Assembly (NCBI RefSeq): GCF_041379765.1
Contig: NZ_CP166919.1
Location: 124,001 to 188,000, forward strand
Origin: Thalassotalea sp. Sam97
GTDB taxonomy: Bacteria; Pseudomonadota; Gammaproteobacteria; Enterobacterales; Alteromonadaceae
Direction: 5' to 3'
DNA: 64,000 bases
A program made the position numbers and the translations under genes. Below are positions 25,818 through 34,127 of the stretch, in pieces. Position 1 is the stretch's first letter. Each line of letters starts with the position of its first letter. The notes under the pieces are model-generated. The model was not told the origin of the DNA and searched no databases. It was given only the letters and a program-made list of their open reading frames with translations.

Positions 25818-26780
25818 TTAGGCTCCAATTAAATTTTTTAATAAGCGAAGATGAAATTTTAATGGGGTTTTATCCCACGGGGTAAACCTCTTAAGCCTGT
25901 AGAAATTATCTCTTGATGTATTAACTCCCCAATCGGTAGATGTTGCTAACGAAAACTCGGCGTTTCTTACGAGTTGCATATCTGTATCTAAAAAGTCTTT
26001 TTCATATTTACCGTTTGGGTACGCAAAGGTATCTACCACGTCGCCTAAAATTGACTGTAGTATGCGTTTGCTTGTGATGATTTCAATATCGCTCGATTTT
26101 ATGTCACCAGCAGCAAGAATAGGGTGGTTATGAGTGTGAGCACCAATGTCAAAACCAAGTTTGGCGAGGGCTTTGATTTCTTCAACATTCATCATTTTAG
26201 GCTTAGAATGGACTCGATTATCAGCCACAAGTTTATCAACGATAGCTTGTCTTTTTTCAACGGGTAAGTACTTTAAAGCATTAATAATCTTGGTAATCCA
26301 GTATCTTCTGTCCGCAATATTTAATAGTTTAACGACACCTTCACCTACAGCACTTAAATCGACATTCTGCTTACGCTCATTTATAAAAAGATCGATGATA
26401 GAGTCATTCCACATATTTTCACCATCGATGAATTTCGTGGCGATAAAGAATGTCGCATGCACTCCATGTGATTGTAGAATGGGAGCAGCTATATCTAGAT
26501 TGTTTTTATAACCATCGTCGAACGTGACACATATACTGCCCCTGGGCAGTTTTTTGTTTTTCAAAAGGCTAACGGCTTCTTTCAAAGGCAAAGGCCTGAA
26601 GTAGTCCTTTACAAGTTGCATTTGCCAGTTGAATTCTTTCTTGCACGGTTCACTTGGTCTAAGTAGATCTTTGTGCTCAAGGACCTGATGGTAAATCAAT
26701 ATATTGAGTTTGTTTTTACTAAACAAGCAGTACGCTAAAAAAACAGCTTTGTGTATTAACTTTATGATTTGATCAGCCAT
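25818..26780 (-). CDS. Polysaccharide deacetylase (NodB/CE4 family)
   Basis: About 320 residues from ATG 26,780, which overlaps the upstream asparagine-synthase-like gene by 19 nt; the longer frame from 26,804 adds eight residues of overlap. The CE4 motifs are complete: CVTFDDGYKNNLDIAAP with the Asp pair, HATFFIATKFIDGENMW, LGFDIGAHTHNHPILA with two His ligands, and FAYPNGKYEKDF. The N-terminus is basic/hydrophobic (IIKLIHKAVFLAYCLF), possibly a membrane anchor. It is the third CE4-like enzyme of the locus, after those at 5,515 and 10,211. The set may act on different sugars of the polymer. Confidence 0.9.
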   Translation of the reverse strand: MADQIIKLIHKAVFLAYCLFSKNKLNILIYHQVLEHKDLLRPSEPCKKEFNWQMQLVKDYFRPLPLKEAVSLLKNKKLPRGSICVTFDDGYKNNLDIAAPILQSHGVHATFFIATKFIDGENMWNDSIIDLFINERKQNVDLSAVGEGVVKLLNIADRRYWITKIINALKYLPVEKRQAIVDKLVADNRVHSKPKMMNVEEIKALAKLGFDIGAHTHNHPILAAGDIKSSDIEIITSKRILQSILGDVVDTFAYPNGKYEKDFLDTDMQLVRNAEFSLATSTDWGVNTSRDNFYRLKRFTPWDKTPLKFHLRLLKNLIGA

Positions 26781-28492
26781 AATTCCAAAACCAAAATTAA
26801 CCAAACAAATTCTCCGTAATATTGTTCGCTACCCTTTTTGTGCTCGGTAAGCAGGTCATCAATGAATTCCGGCTTCAGGATATTACGTCGTTTGAAGTCC
26901 TCGATTTGTTGTAGTGCTAACTCTTGAAATTTGTGATTAGTTTTCAACCAATGCCCAAAAGGTAAACCAAAGCCATGTTTACTTTTAGTTAATGTTTCTT
27001 GAGCAAGAAATCCCTTACAGCTCTTTCTAAAAAAATGCCGCAATTTAAAGCCGGGTAGTTTTATTGAACTTGGTATGTCGCATGAGTAGTTGACAACATT
27101 TTTATCAAGGAACGGAAACCATGGTAGAATACCCGACATCTGGCTCGCTTCATTTACTTTGACGATGTCGTTATCTGCAAGTGTATACTTCCAATCAAGA
27201 TAGAGAAGTTTCTCAACTAGATCATCGCTAGGGCATTGATCTAACCTCTGTTGTTGGGCATTTGTCGGTTGCTCGATATCGACCTGTTTTAAAAAGTCTG
27301 AATGAAAGATTCGCTCCGATCCAAAGTGATTTATAAAGTTATAAGACTCGATACGATTAACTAGTGGTAACTTAGCTTGCTCAATGTAACTGGCAACTTT
27401 TTTTAGCAAAGGTATCGATTTAGCCAGCTTGTTAATAAAAAATATATCGAAAATGGGTTTTATCGAGTTAGGTACAAATTGATATAAATGAAAAACTTTT
27501 TGCTTTACGTATCGCTCATTACCAGCAAAGATTTCATCTCCGCCATCACCAGCAATTAATGTCTTTATACCATTCTGAGCAGCATGTTTAGCGCAGAAAT
27601 AGGTAGCCAAAGCAGATGAGTTACCAAATGGTTGTTCAAAGCCTTGAATCATTTCAACTAAGCATTCATAGGCCTCATCAGAATCTAGAAGCTTGGTATG
27701 ATGTTGGGTATTAAACTTGCGTGCAGTGATCTCTGCAAATGGTGTTTCATCATAACGCTTTTCATGAAAACCTAGAGAAAAAGTTGGTGCCTCTTTTTGA
27801 GCTTGGCTTAACAAACCCGCTAAGGTTGAACTGTCTAAGCCACCACTTAAAAACGCACCGGTTTGTTTTGATAATGCAGGAGCCATAGCTTGTTTAAGTA
27901 ATGAAAAACAGTGTTGAGGCTCTTCGTTGTACTTGTCCTTGTGAGTTGCATATGCTGGAGTATAAAGGATTTGTTCAACTACTTTCCTTTGCTCGTTTAA
28001 TCGAGTCAAACATCCCTGGTTGCACTTATAAATGCCTTGATAAATTGTTTCGGGAGATGGAATGCAGTGAAAATAAAAGTAATTAAATATGGCCTGTTGA
28101 TTCCAGCGAATTGGTTTAGCTATGTTCTTTGCTAGTTGCCGCAACGAATTAGATATTAATACATTATTGTTGGTGGCATCCCATGTATAAAATATTGGTA
28201 CAGTGTTGAATAGATCGGTAATCAGAAGTAACTCATTATCATGGTATATGATGAGTGAAAATTGCCCTGACAATTTCGAATATAGTTGGTAAATATCGTG
28301 ATCACATGATTGAAAGGACTTTAATATGTCTGATCTTGATGCACTTTTACCCTCGATTAATACTTCGCCAAACACACAAATGGGGTGAGCTTCATCGCAT
28401 AAGTGTGTATCGCCGTTGGTGTCAAATATGTTGATTATAAAAGGTTGCTGAAACGAAGTTTGGGCAGCTGCATCCATAAAACTTAAAGCCAT
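26762..28492 (-). CDS. Asparagine-synthase-like protein lacking the glutaminase cysteine
   Basis: A 576-residue protein with the two-domain layout of asparagine synthetase. The N-terminal half has the fold landmarks of a class II glutaminase (KLSGQFSLIIYHDNELLLITDLFNTVPIFY) but starts MALSFMDAA and has no MCG, so no N-terminal nucleophile. The synthetase half keeps the ATP loop FLSGGLDSSTLAG (Ser216-Ser222 region), IAGDGGDEIFAGNERYV and GILPWFPFLDKNVVNY. Related proteins use ammonia or an internal amine, as in beta-lactam and lasso-peptide cyclases, or amidate sugars. The neighbouring deacetylase and GNAT genes suggest a job in polymer decoration. Divergent from the acyl carrier protein gene. 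Confidence 0.85.
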   Translation of the reverse strand: MALSFMDAAAQTSFQQPFIINIFDTNGDTHLCDEAHPICVFGEVLIEGKSASRSDILKSFQSCDHDIYQLYSKLSGQFSLIIYHDNELLLITDLFNTVPIFYTWDATNNNVLISNSLRQLAKNIAKPIRWNQQAIFNYFYFHCIPSPETIYQGIYKCNQGCLTRLNEQRKVVEQILYTPAYATHKDKYNEEPQHCFSLLKQAMAPALSKQTGAFLSGGLDSSTLAGLLSQAQKEAPTFSLGFHEKRYDETPFAEITARKFNTQHHTKLLDSDEAYECLVEMIQGFEQPFGNSSALATYFCAKHAAQNGIKTLIAGDGGDEIFAGNERYVKQKVFHLYQFVPNSIKPIFDIFFINKLAKSIPLLKKVASYIEQAKLPLVNRIESYNFINHFGSERIFHSDFLKQVDIEQPTNAQQQRLDQCPSDDLVEKLLYLDWKYTLADNDIVKVNEASQMSGILPWFPFLDKNVVNYSCDIPSSIKLPGFKLRHFFRKSCKGFLAQETLTKSKHGFGLPFGHWLKTNHKFQELALQQIEDFKRRNILKPEFIDDLLTEHKKGSEQYYGEFVWLILVLELWLIKS

Positions 28493-28690
28493 TATTCTTA
28501 CTATTATGCTATTAATGTGTAGCTGCTTTTTTGATTAATGCAAGTTTGATAATTGACAGAAATGAAAGTAGTGAACACGTTAAGATATCGCAGATGCAAT
28601 ATTACTTAATCATATCAAACTACTTTTTTTTGTTTTTTATCTATAGTTATATAAGTTAATAACAATATTCAAAATGGATGACTTGTAACA

Positions 28691-28930
28691 ATGCAATCTC
28701 AAATAATTCAACTGGTTAAGGTGGCTTTACCAACCTATAGTGATGCTCTTTGGGGCTTCGATACACCTATATTGGGGGCTCTACCGGAATTCGATTCAAT
28801 GGCTGTTGTAACAGTACTTACAGCGATAGAAGAAGAGTTTGGTATTTTTATTGCGGATGATGAATTAAGTGCCGAGGTCTTTGAAACTATAGGGTCGTTA
28901 ACTCGGTTTGTTGAAGCTAAAGTCGGATAA
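28691..28930 (+). CDS. Acyl carrier protein, exosortase A locus
   Basis: A 79-residue carrier protein. The phosphopantetheine attachment site is the Ser in LPEFDSMAVVTVL near residue 37, followed by the acidic recognition helix AIEEEFGIFIADDELSAEVFETIGSLTRFV. It is not the fatty-acid AcpP, whose surroundings would be fab genes. Its companions are two exosortase-associated hydrolases directly downstream (starting 4 bp after its stop) and, further on, the acyl-CoA ligase and PLP decarboxylase of the same system. A role in carrying an acyl group made or loaded by the ligase is inferred. GGATGA about 9 nt upstream of the ATG is a plausible RBS. Confidence 0.92.
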   Translation: MQSQIIQLVKVALPTYSDALWGFDTPILGALPEFDSMAVVTVLTAIEEEFGIFIADDELSAEVFETIGSLTRFVEAKVG

Positions 28931-28933
28931 AAG

Positions 28934-29752
28934 ATGCTAACCGGTCATTTTATTGATTCAGCTCAGGGTAAGATTTTTGTCACCCAGTTTGGGAGCTTTG
29001 CTGGGCAAACTGCCATCTTGTGTTTGCCCTCGATATTCGAAGAAATGAATTTAAGTAGAGCTGTGATTGCTAATCAAGCCCGTAGATTCGCAGCTAACTT
29101 TCCGTGCGTTGTCATGGATTATGTTGGTACAGGGGACAGCGAAGGGGAATTGGTTGATGTTGATGTATCGATATGGCAGCAGGATATTATTAATGTTTGC
29201 CATTGGTTAGTCAGTCAAGGTATCACGAAGGTGGTTTTATGGGGAGTTCGTTTTGGTGCTTTGATTGCGGCGAGTATCGAAGATCGCATTAAAGCGGCAA
29301 TGGATATCACTAGTGTCATTCTATGGAAGCCAGTAATTAACGGTACGATATTTATGGGGCAGTTTATTCGTATTAAACAAATGAACGAGCTAATGAATAC
29401 TGGCGCTAAAAATATTAATTGGCGTGAGCATATTTTACAGGGAAAGGAAGTAGAGATTAGTGGTTACTTAATATCTTCTCAGTTACTGACTTCGATTGAG
29501 GCACTTAAATTATCACCACCGCTATTTACTGGTATTGATACACATTGGTTTGAACTAGCGTCAGCATCAATATCACCAGCAGTAGATAAAATTGTCAGTG
29601 ATGCAGAAAATATTGATGTAAAAGCTGTGCCATCCCAAGCATTTTGGCAAACCCCAGAAATTTATGAGCAGCCATCTCTGTATCTATTACATCAGCTAAT
29701 TATTAATAACAGTGTGAACTATGAAAGAGAGCGCGATTCCATTTTTTTGTGA
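28934..29752 (+). CDS. Hydrolase 2, exosortase A system associated (alpha/beta fold)
   Basis: Alpha/beta hydrolase of 272 residues. The LCLPSIFEEMNLSRAVIANQAR stretch is the family hallmark of exosortase-associated hydrolase 2. VVMDYVGTGDSEGE follows. At the nucleophile elbow the sequence is VVLWGVRFGALIA, where Arg sits in the position usually filled by Ser in G-x-S-x-G; the catalytic state therefore needs checking. The C-terminal third is divergent. It begins 4 bp after the acyl carrier protein stop and overlaps the next hydrolase by 32 nt. Function is unknown; thioester hydrolysis or transfer from the carrier protein is a reasonable guess from context. Confidence 0.85.
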   Translation: MLTGHFIDSAQGKIFVTQFGSFAGQTAILCLPSIFEEMNLSRAVIANQARRFAANFPCVVMDYVGTGDSEGELVDVDVSIWQQDIINVCHWLVSQGITKVVLWGVRFGALIAASIEDRIKAAMDITSVILWKPVINGTIFMGQFIRIKQMNELMNTGAKNINWREHILQGKEVEISGYLISSQLLTSIEALKLSPPLFTGIDTHWFELASASISPAVDKIVSDAENIDVKAVPSQAFWQTPEIYEQPSLYLLHQLIINNSVNYERERDSIFL

Positions 29753-30566
29753 TGGGCAAAACTTACTAGGCATATTACATCAGCCAACTAATGAGGTCGA
29801 TGATATAGGTGTGTTAGTGGTGGTTGGTGGACCTCAGTATAGAGTTGGCAGTCACCGACAATTTGTGCAGTTAGCTAGGTTTTTGGCAAACAATAATATT
29901 GCTTGCTTTCGCTTTGATTATACCGGTATGGGAGATAGTGCAGGTATTAAAAAAACATTTGATAATGTTGGACCTGATATTAGGTCCGCGATTGATGTTT
30001 TTATTGAACAAGCTAATATCAAACAAGTGGTTTTGTGGGCTCTTTGTGATGGTGCTTCAGCTGCATTGATATATGCGCCTACCGACGAGCGAGTTAAGGC
30101 CGTGATGTTGCTGAATCCTTGGTTAGAATCGCCTCAAGCTAAAGCCAAAACAATGCTTAAACACTATTATCTAAATCGTTTGGTTAGCAAATCATTTTGG
30201 ACTAAATTGGTATCAGGACAATTTAAGGCTTATAAAAGTTTAAAAGCTTTTTTGGGGTATGCAGCACATCAGCATCATCAAACTCCTAATGAGCAAAGTA
30301 ACCAATCATACCAAGCGCGGATGATAGATGGATATTTGAATTTTTCTGGTTCTTCCTGCTTTGTTCTCAGTGGCGACGATCTCACTGCTCGAGAATTCGA
30401 ACAGGTGATTAACTCAAACTCTGCTAAGCATCAGTTTTATGCTCATGATAATTTGATACACAGGATAAAGGATGCTGATCATACGTTTTCTCAACGACTT
30501 TGGAAACGTGAAGTTGAAGTTCTTACTGTTGATTTTGTAAAACAACTTGAGATTATTTCTGGGTAG
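29721..30566 (+). CDS. Hydrolase 1, exosortase A system associated (alpha/beta fold)
   Basis: Alpha/beta hydrolase of 281 residues with the stretch VVVGGPQYRVGSHRQFVQLARFL that characterises exosortase-associated hydrolase 1. RFDYTGMGDSAG is present, and the elbow reads VLWALCDGASAALIY, with Cys in place of the usual Ser nucleophile (L-C-D-G-A), which is typical of this subgroup. HRIKDADHTFS near the C-terminus supplies the likely catalytic His. The start lies within the previous gene (32-nt overlap), so the acyl carrier protein and both hydrolases form one operon. The substrate is unknown. Confidence 0.87.
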   Translation: MKESAIPFFCDGQNLLGILHQPTNEVDDIGVLVVVGGPQYRVGSHRQFVQLARFLANNNIACFRFDYTGMGDSAGIKKTFDNVGPDIRSAIDVFIEQANIKQVVLWALCDGASAALIYAPTDERVKAVMLLNPWLESPQAKAKTMLKHYYLNRLVSKSFWTKLVSGQFKAYKSLKAFLGYAAHQHHQTPNEQSNQSYQARMIDGYLNFSGSSCFVLSGDDLTAREFEQVINSNSAKHQFYAHDNLIHRIKDADHTFSQRLWKREVEVLTVDFVKQLEIISG

Positions 30567-30894
30567 CACTGGAAGCATATAGCTACGTAAAAAACAGGGT
30601 AAAGTAAAGACTAAGCTGGCTTTAAATCAATCAAGTGGCTTAGCGAACGCGCCTAACATCGCGATATCGATGACTAAGAATAATGGCGCAGAAGATATTA
30701 TTCTTAGTTGAGCATTTGCAACCACAGTTTTAAATCCAAGTAGCAAGTGCAGCCCCTTCCAATGATGCCATACTCACAAAATATACCTAGATATAGATTC
30801 GTTGCTCGATATGACTTATATCACTGAAGGTCAGAGTTGCGACATAGCGGGTATTATTTTTAATCGCTACGCGCTGACCAAAAGTAATATTGTA

Positions 30895-30913
30895 GTGGCC
30901 AATTTAACTTGAC
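30895..30913 (+). repeat. 19-bp remnant of an IS3-type right end
   Basis: The 19 bases GTGGCCAATTTAACTTGAC are identical to 24,629-24,647, the end of OrfB and right inverted repeat of the IS3 element. Identity stops on both sides. It marks a former insertion or a deletion that removed the rest of a copy. Confidence 0.8.
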
Positions 30914-31097
30914 TAATACACACCTATCATAAGCAGAACTGATGCCTGCCAGTTTTCCTCTGACCGTGTTAAAAATCCCGTTTCAACACTTAATAATTAA
31001 GAGGCTTCATGGAACTTCGCGCATGGTACTCTAATGCTAATTAGACACCATTTATTTGGTGTAATAAGTAACGCGCCTTTTAATGCTAAATCATTGT

Positions 31098-31115
31098 TTA
31101 TATTTGCAAATATAA
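31098..31115. promoter_or_regulatory. Perfect 18-bp palindrome upstream of the Tat-protein gene
   Basis: TTATATTTG followed directly by CAAATATAA forms a perfect palindrome about 90 bp upstream of the start at 31,207. A dimeric regulator could bind here. Being AT-rich, it may also be chance; no promoter elements can be assigned with confidence. Confidence 0.4.
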
Positions 31116-31206
31116 TTTACTTTTTAATTTAGCACGTTTTTATAATTGAACTACACTTAGGTAATCTAGGAGTGATGTTTTAATAAAAAAGATATCGAGC
31201 AAGCTA

Positions 31207-31833
31207 ATGTCAGATAACACGAACAAAGATAATCGTAGTGGCGATTCGGCTAACGTAAATGGTGGAGTGGCATCGCGTCGTGCCTTCATCAAAAAGGCAT
31301 CGGTTGCGGTTCCTTTGATTACGACCATGGCGGCTAAGCCTGTTTGGGGCAGTGAGTATTACGGTAAGAGAGGCGGGTGTAGCATTTCAGGCCAAGTTTC
31401 AGGACATAACTCTGGACCTGAAACTATTTCAACGGAATGTAAAGAAATTTCATATTCTCCGAGTAGTTGGTTGGGGGGAAAAGCATGTGGTATTGGCAGT
31501 AGTTATGGTAATGTTTGGGGGTATTTAGATTTCTCATTAGATACTTCTATTTCTACTCTTCTGTCGACGAATAGTAAAATTTTGATTGGTAAAGCTTTAG
31601 CAGACAATACTAATATTTCACGGCAGGTTAGTGTGGCTGCCGCTTTAAATGCTCACCTTTGGGAGAAAACATTAGCTATCTGTAACCAAGACGCTTCGTC
31701 GTGCGACATGCTGAAAGTAATAGAGCCCGGTTTTTTCTTTCCGTACAGTGTAGCTTATATTCAAAGCCGGTATAGTTACGGCCCTGACAAAACGACACTC
31801 ACAGCATGGCAAACAGCACAAATTATAGACTAA
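31207..31833 (+). CDS. Tat-exported protein of unknown function, HPr-rel-A cassette
   Basis: A 208-residue protein with a twin-arginine signal: SRRAFIKKASVAVPLITTMAAKPVWG at about residues 23-48, preceded by a polar N-terminus. The mature part is Gly/Ser/Thr-rich with five Cys residues (GGCSISG, STECKEI, KACGIGS, AICNQDASSCDM) and no recognised domain. A C-terminal stretch VEPGFFFPY-like IEPGFFFPYSVAYIQSRYSYGPDKTTL is aromatic. It heads an operon with a PqqD-like protein (28-nt overlap), an HprK-like kinase and a nucleotidyltransferase-like protein. As first gene and the only exported product it is a candidate target or partner of that system; this is inference. No good RBS is visible. Confidence 0.72.
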   Translation: MSDNTNKDNRSGDSANVNGGVASRRAFIKKASVAVPLITTMAAKPVWGSEYYGKRGGCSISGQVSGHNSGPETISTECKEISYSPSSWLGGKACGIGSSYGNVWGYLDFSLDTSISTLLSTNSKILIGKALADNTNISRQVSVAAALNAHLWEKTLAICNQDASSCDMLKVIEPGFFFPYSVAYIQSRYSYGPDKTTLTAWQTAQIID

Positions 31834-32048
31834 GTTGTGGCGTGAAGGCACTACCGCTTGGCGACAATATGGTTGTCTTTAACCAACTAGATTGCTCAAC
31901 GCATGTATTAGCATTTGAAGCCGCTGAAGTTTTAAAGCGTTTCTTGTGTAATGGAGCAGCCTGGAATGATGAAATAGCATTGGATGTGCAAGAGGATATT
32001 TTGAAAAACTTAGTCATGCTTGAAATTGTCGAGTGTAAGGCAGTCTAG
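31806..32048 (+). CDS. HPr-rel-A system PqqD-family protein
   Basis: An 80-residue protein with the PqqD-like pattern: YRLSCGVKALPLGDNMVVFNQLDCSTHVLAFEAAEVLKRFL, two beta strands with a central STH turn, followed by helices. PqqD proteins are peptide chaperones for RiPP-modifying enzymes; the HPr-rel-A subgroup occurs beside HprK-like kinases in exosortase genomes. It overlaps the Tat-protein gene by 28 nt and is followed 62 bp later by the kinase gene. Whether it carries a peptide or protein substrate to the kinase is not known. Confidence 0.82.
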   Translation: MANSTNYRLSCGVKALPLGDNMVVFNQLDCSTHVLAFEAAEVLKRFLCNGAAWNDEIALDVQEDILKNLVMLEIVECKAV

Positions 32049-32110
32049 TAAATATCAAAATATTCTAGAGTTGCCCCGCAAAACAGACAATAATAAGAAG
32101 AAGGTCTACT

Positions 32111-32971
32111 GTGTATTCTAAATCGTTATCAATTGGCCCGTTTACGACCGAAATAAAAACAGATGTGGCTAGCGTCGCCAGCATGTTAGAGCGTATGTAT
32201 GCAGATTTTTCTCCTCCCAGTGAAGAGTCTTTTATAGACTTCCCTGTCTTTATAAGATCAGCCGATGGTTTGCGAAAGTGGCTCTATCCGCAAGTAGAGT
32301 TTTTTTGTGATACATTTAAGCCTTTCAAACCTTTACCTCGCAAGCAAGCGTACCCAATGTTGGAGTGGGGATTAAACTGGTGCATTGCTAATTATGCACA
32401 TCAGTATCTTATCCTCCATGCTTCAGTATTGGTTAAAAACGATAAAGCGATTATTTTCCCAGCGCATCAAGGTTCAGGTAAAAGCACGTTATCTGCAGGC
32501 TTAATGTTACGAGGTTGGCGCTTGTTTTCTGATGAGTTGGCTCTAATTGACATGCAGTCAATGCAAGTGCAGCAATGTACCCGACCGATCAATCTGAAAA
32601 ATGATGCGATAGAATTAATTGCATCGGAAAGTTCTCAGGTATGTTTTAGTGATGTGAGCAATGACACTCATAAAGGTAGCGTTGCTTTACTTAAGCCGAG
32701 CACTGAATCCTTAAGCGGTAAACCGCAAGCATCGATTGGTGCCTTTGCTTTTGTAAAATATCAACCCGGTGTTAAGGGAAGTTTAAACCAAGTCACTGCA
32801 AGCGATGCATTTTCAAGGATCATCGATAATAGCTTTAATTACCATGTGCAAATGCATCAAGGCTTTGAGGTAGTGCATCAGCTCGCAAGTCGGCTTAAGG
32901 CTTTTGACTTTCCTTATAGTAACTTTGATGATGCAGATGCCCTGCTTTCGGAGTTGCTATGTCAAAATTAA
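32111..32971 (+). CDS. HprK-related kinase A
   Basis: A 286-residue protein related to HPr kinase/phosphorylase. The kinase core begins LILHASVLVKNDKAIIFPAHQGSGKSTLSAGL, with the P-loop GSGKST at 121-126 and the following FSDELALID acidic strand (Asp141). The regulatory N-terminal domain of true HprK is replaced by another 90-residue segment, and no HPr phosphocarrier is encoded nearby. The start is GTG 32,111 with AAGAAGAAGGT just upstream. Its 3' end overlaps the nucleotidyltransferase gene by 13 nt. The substrate is probably not HPr; it may phosphorylate a sugar, peptide or the cassette's own protein. Confidence 0.88.
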   Translation: MYSKSLSIGPFTTEIKTDVASVASMLERMYADFSPPSEESFIDFPVFIRSADGLRKWLYPQVEFFCDTFKPFKPLPRKQAYPMLEWGLNWCIANYAHQYLILHASVLVKNDKAIIFPAHQGSGKSTLSAGLMLRGWRLFSDELALIDMQSMQVQQCTRPINLKNDAIELIASESSQVCFSDVSNDTHKGSVALLKPSTESLSGKPQASIGAFAFVKYQPGVKGSLNQVTASDAFSRIIDNSFNYHVQMHQGFEVVHQLASRLKAFDFPYSNFDDADALLSELLCQN

Positions 32972-34062
32972 TTGCTTGCTTAACCAGCCCCGAGATAGCC
33001 GAGTTATATCAACCAAGTGACTGGCAAGAGTTAATGCGAGAGGCTCGAGTTACCGGCCTACTGGGTCGATTACATTATGTATTTGAAAGTAATCATATTG
33101 AGTTGCCCAACTATGTGCAGTGGCACTTTGCTAGCGCTGCTAAAATAGCAAAAAAGCAACAACAGCAGTTACGTTTAGAAGTCATAGAGTTAACTAGCTT
33201 ACTATCTCCACATTTCTCTGTGTGCTTCTTAAAAGGAGCTTCTTATTATTTGTCTAATCTTGATTGTAGCCAAGGAAGAATAGCATCGGATATAGACATT
33301 TTAGTGCCATACAAAAGTATTTTAAATATTGAGTTTACACTGAAAACCAGAGGTTGGATGCCAACTAAAGACGATGAATATGATGATTATTATTATCGCC
33401 AATGGATGCATGAAATAGCGCCGCTCATTCATCACGAGCGCCATACCATATTAGATGTTCATCATAACATTTTACCGTTAACTAATCGTCAGTGCCCAGA
33501 CGCTAGCAAATTTGATTATCAAACCGTATCTTTGCCCTACGGTGATATTAAAGTGTTATCCAAGCTTGATACGATCATTCACAGTGCGTCGCATTTATTC
33601 AGCGAATCTGAATTCCATACCGGTTTACGAAATTTGTCGGATATTGACATGATGTTGCGTCAGTTTGTAAGCGAAGACGCTGACTTTGTAGCCTCATTAA
33701 TTGCTAGAGCCAAATCATTGGGGCTACAGCACTACCTGCATTTAGCGTTGCGATATTGTCATATGATCTTCAATACACCTGTACTTACGGAGCAGCACTA
33801 TGCTCAGCAAAGTCGGCAAATGATGCCGGCGAAGTTATGGATCTATGATCAATGCTTTATGCGTATTTTTAAGCCTAAAAGTCTTTATCAGCCGACGTGG
33901 CAAGATGTTCTCGCAACGACCATTTTATATTGGCGTGGACACATACTAAGAATGCCATTAAGGCTTTTGCTCCCCCATTTATTGCGTAAAGCAGCAAATC
34001 AGTTAATAGAGAAAATAACAGACAATTCATTATTTAAAAAAAATCAGCAAACCATTGGCTAA
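32959..34062 (+). CDS. Nucleotidyltransferase-like protein, HPr-rel-A cassette
   Basis: A 367-residue member of the nucleotidyltransferase family that often follows HprK-related kinase genes. The catalytic-like region is FLKGASYYLSNLDCSQGRIASDIDILVPYKS, containing the G-S/A and the D-x-D motif (SDIDIL). Downstream, ILDVHHNILPLTNRQ, SKLDTIIHSASHLF and LSDIDMMLRQF fit the family. Helical C-terminus. It overlaps the kinase gene by 13 nt, ending the four-gene operon. A role in transferring a nucleotide, or in binding the phosphorylated substrate, is unproven. Confidence 0.82.
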   Translation: MSKLIACLTSPEIAELYQPSDWQELMREARVTGLLGRLHYVFESNHIELPNYVQWHFASAAKIAKKQQQQLRLEVIELTSLLSPHFSVCFLKGASYYLSNLDCSQGRIASDIDILVPYKSILNIEFTLKTRGWMPTKDDEYDDYYYRQWMHEIAPLIHHERHTILDVHHNILPLTNRQCPDASKFDYQTVSLPYGDIKVLSKLDTIIHSASHLFSESEFHTGLRNLSDIDMMLRQFVSEDADFVASLIARAKSLGLQHYLHLALRYCHMIFNTPVLTEQHYAQQSRQMMPAKLWIYDQCFMRIFKPKSLYQPTWQDVLATTILYWRGHILRMPLRLLLPHLLRKAANQLIEKITDNSLFKKNQQTIG

Positions 34063-34127
34063 TATGGAGATTTCCATAATGTTGTCTAGACTTTGGTTGT
34101 ATACCCTAGCACTCGGAGACAACAATA

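Larger units (their letters stand above)
30567..31206. other. Gene-poor scar with IS-end remnant and fragmentary frames
   Basis: No complete gene is supported here. Two short open stretches without a convincing start are visible on the plus strand: one ends at a TGA near 30,711 (LALNQSSGLANAPNIAIS within it), the other runs 30,766-30,912 (DIDSLLDMTYITEGQSCD). The second ends VVANLT then stop, the same terminal residues as the IS OrfB, because 30,895-30,913 is identical to the right end of the IS. I cannot name either fragment. From about 31,000 the sequence becomes AT-rich and contains a perfect palindrome at 31,098-31,115, probably the control region of the next operon. Confidence 0.6.

Noticed and set aside
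31045..31062. Hairpin ACACCA-loop-TGGTGT before the Tat-protein gene
   Set aside because: Only six pairs, AT-rich and without a T-run; too weak to call a terminator or regulator site.
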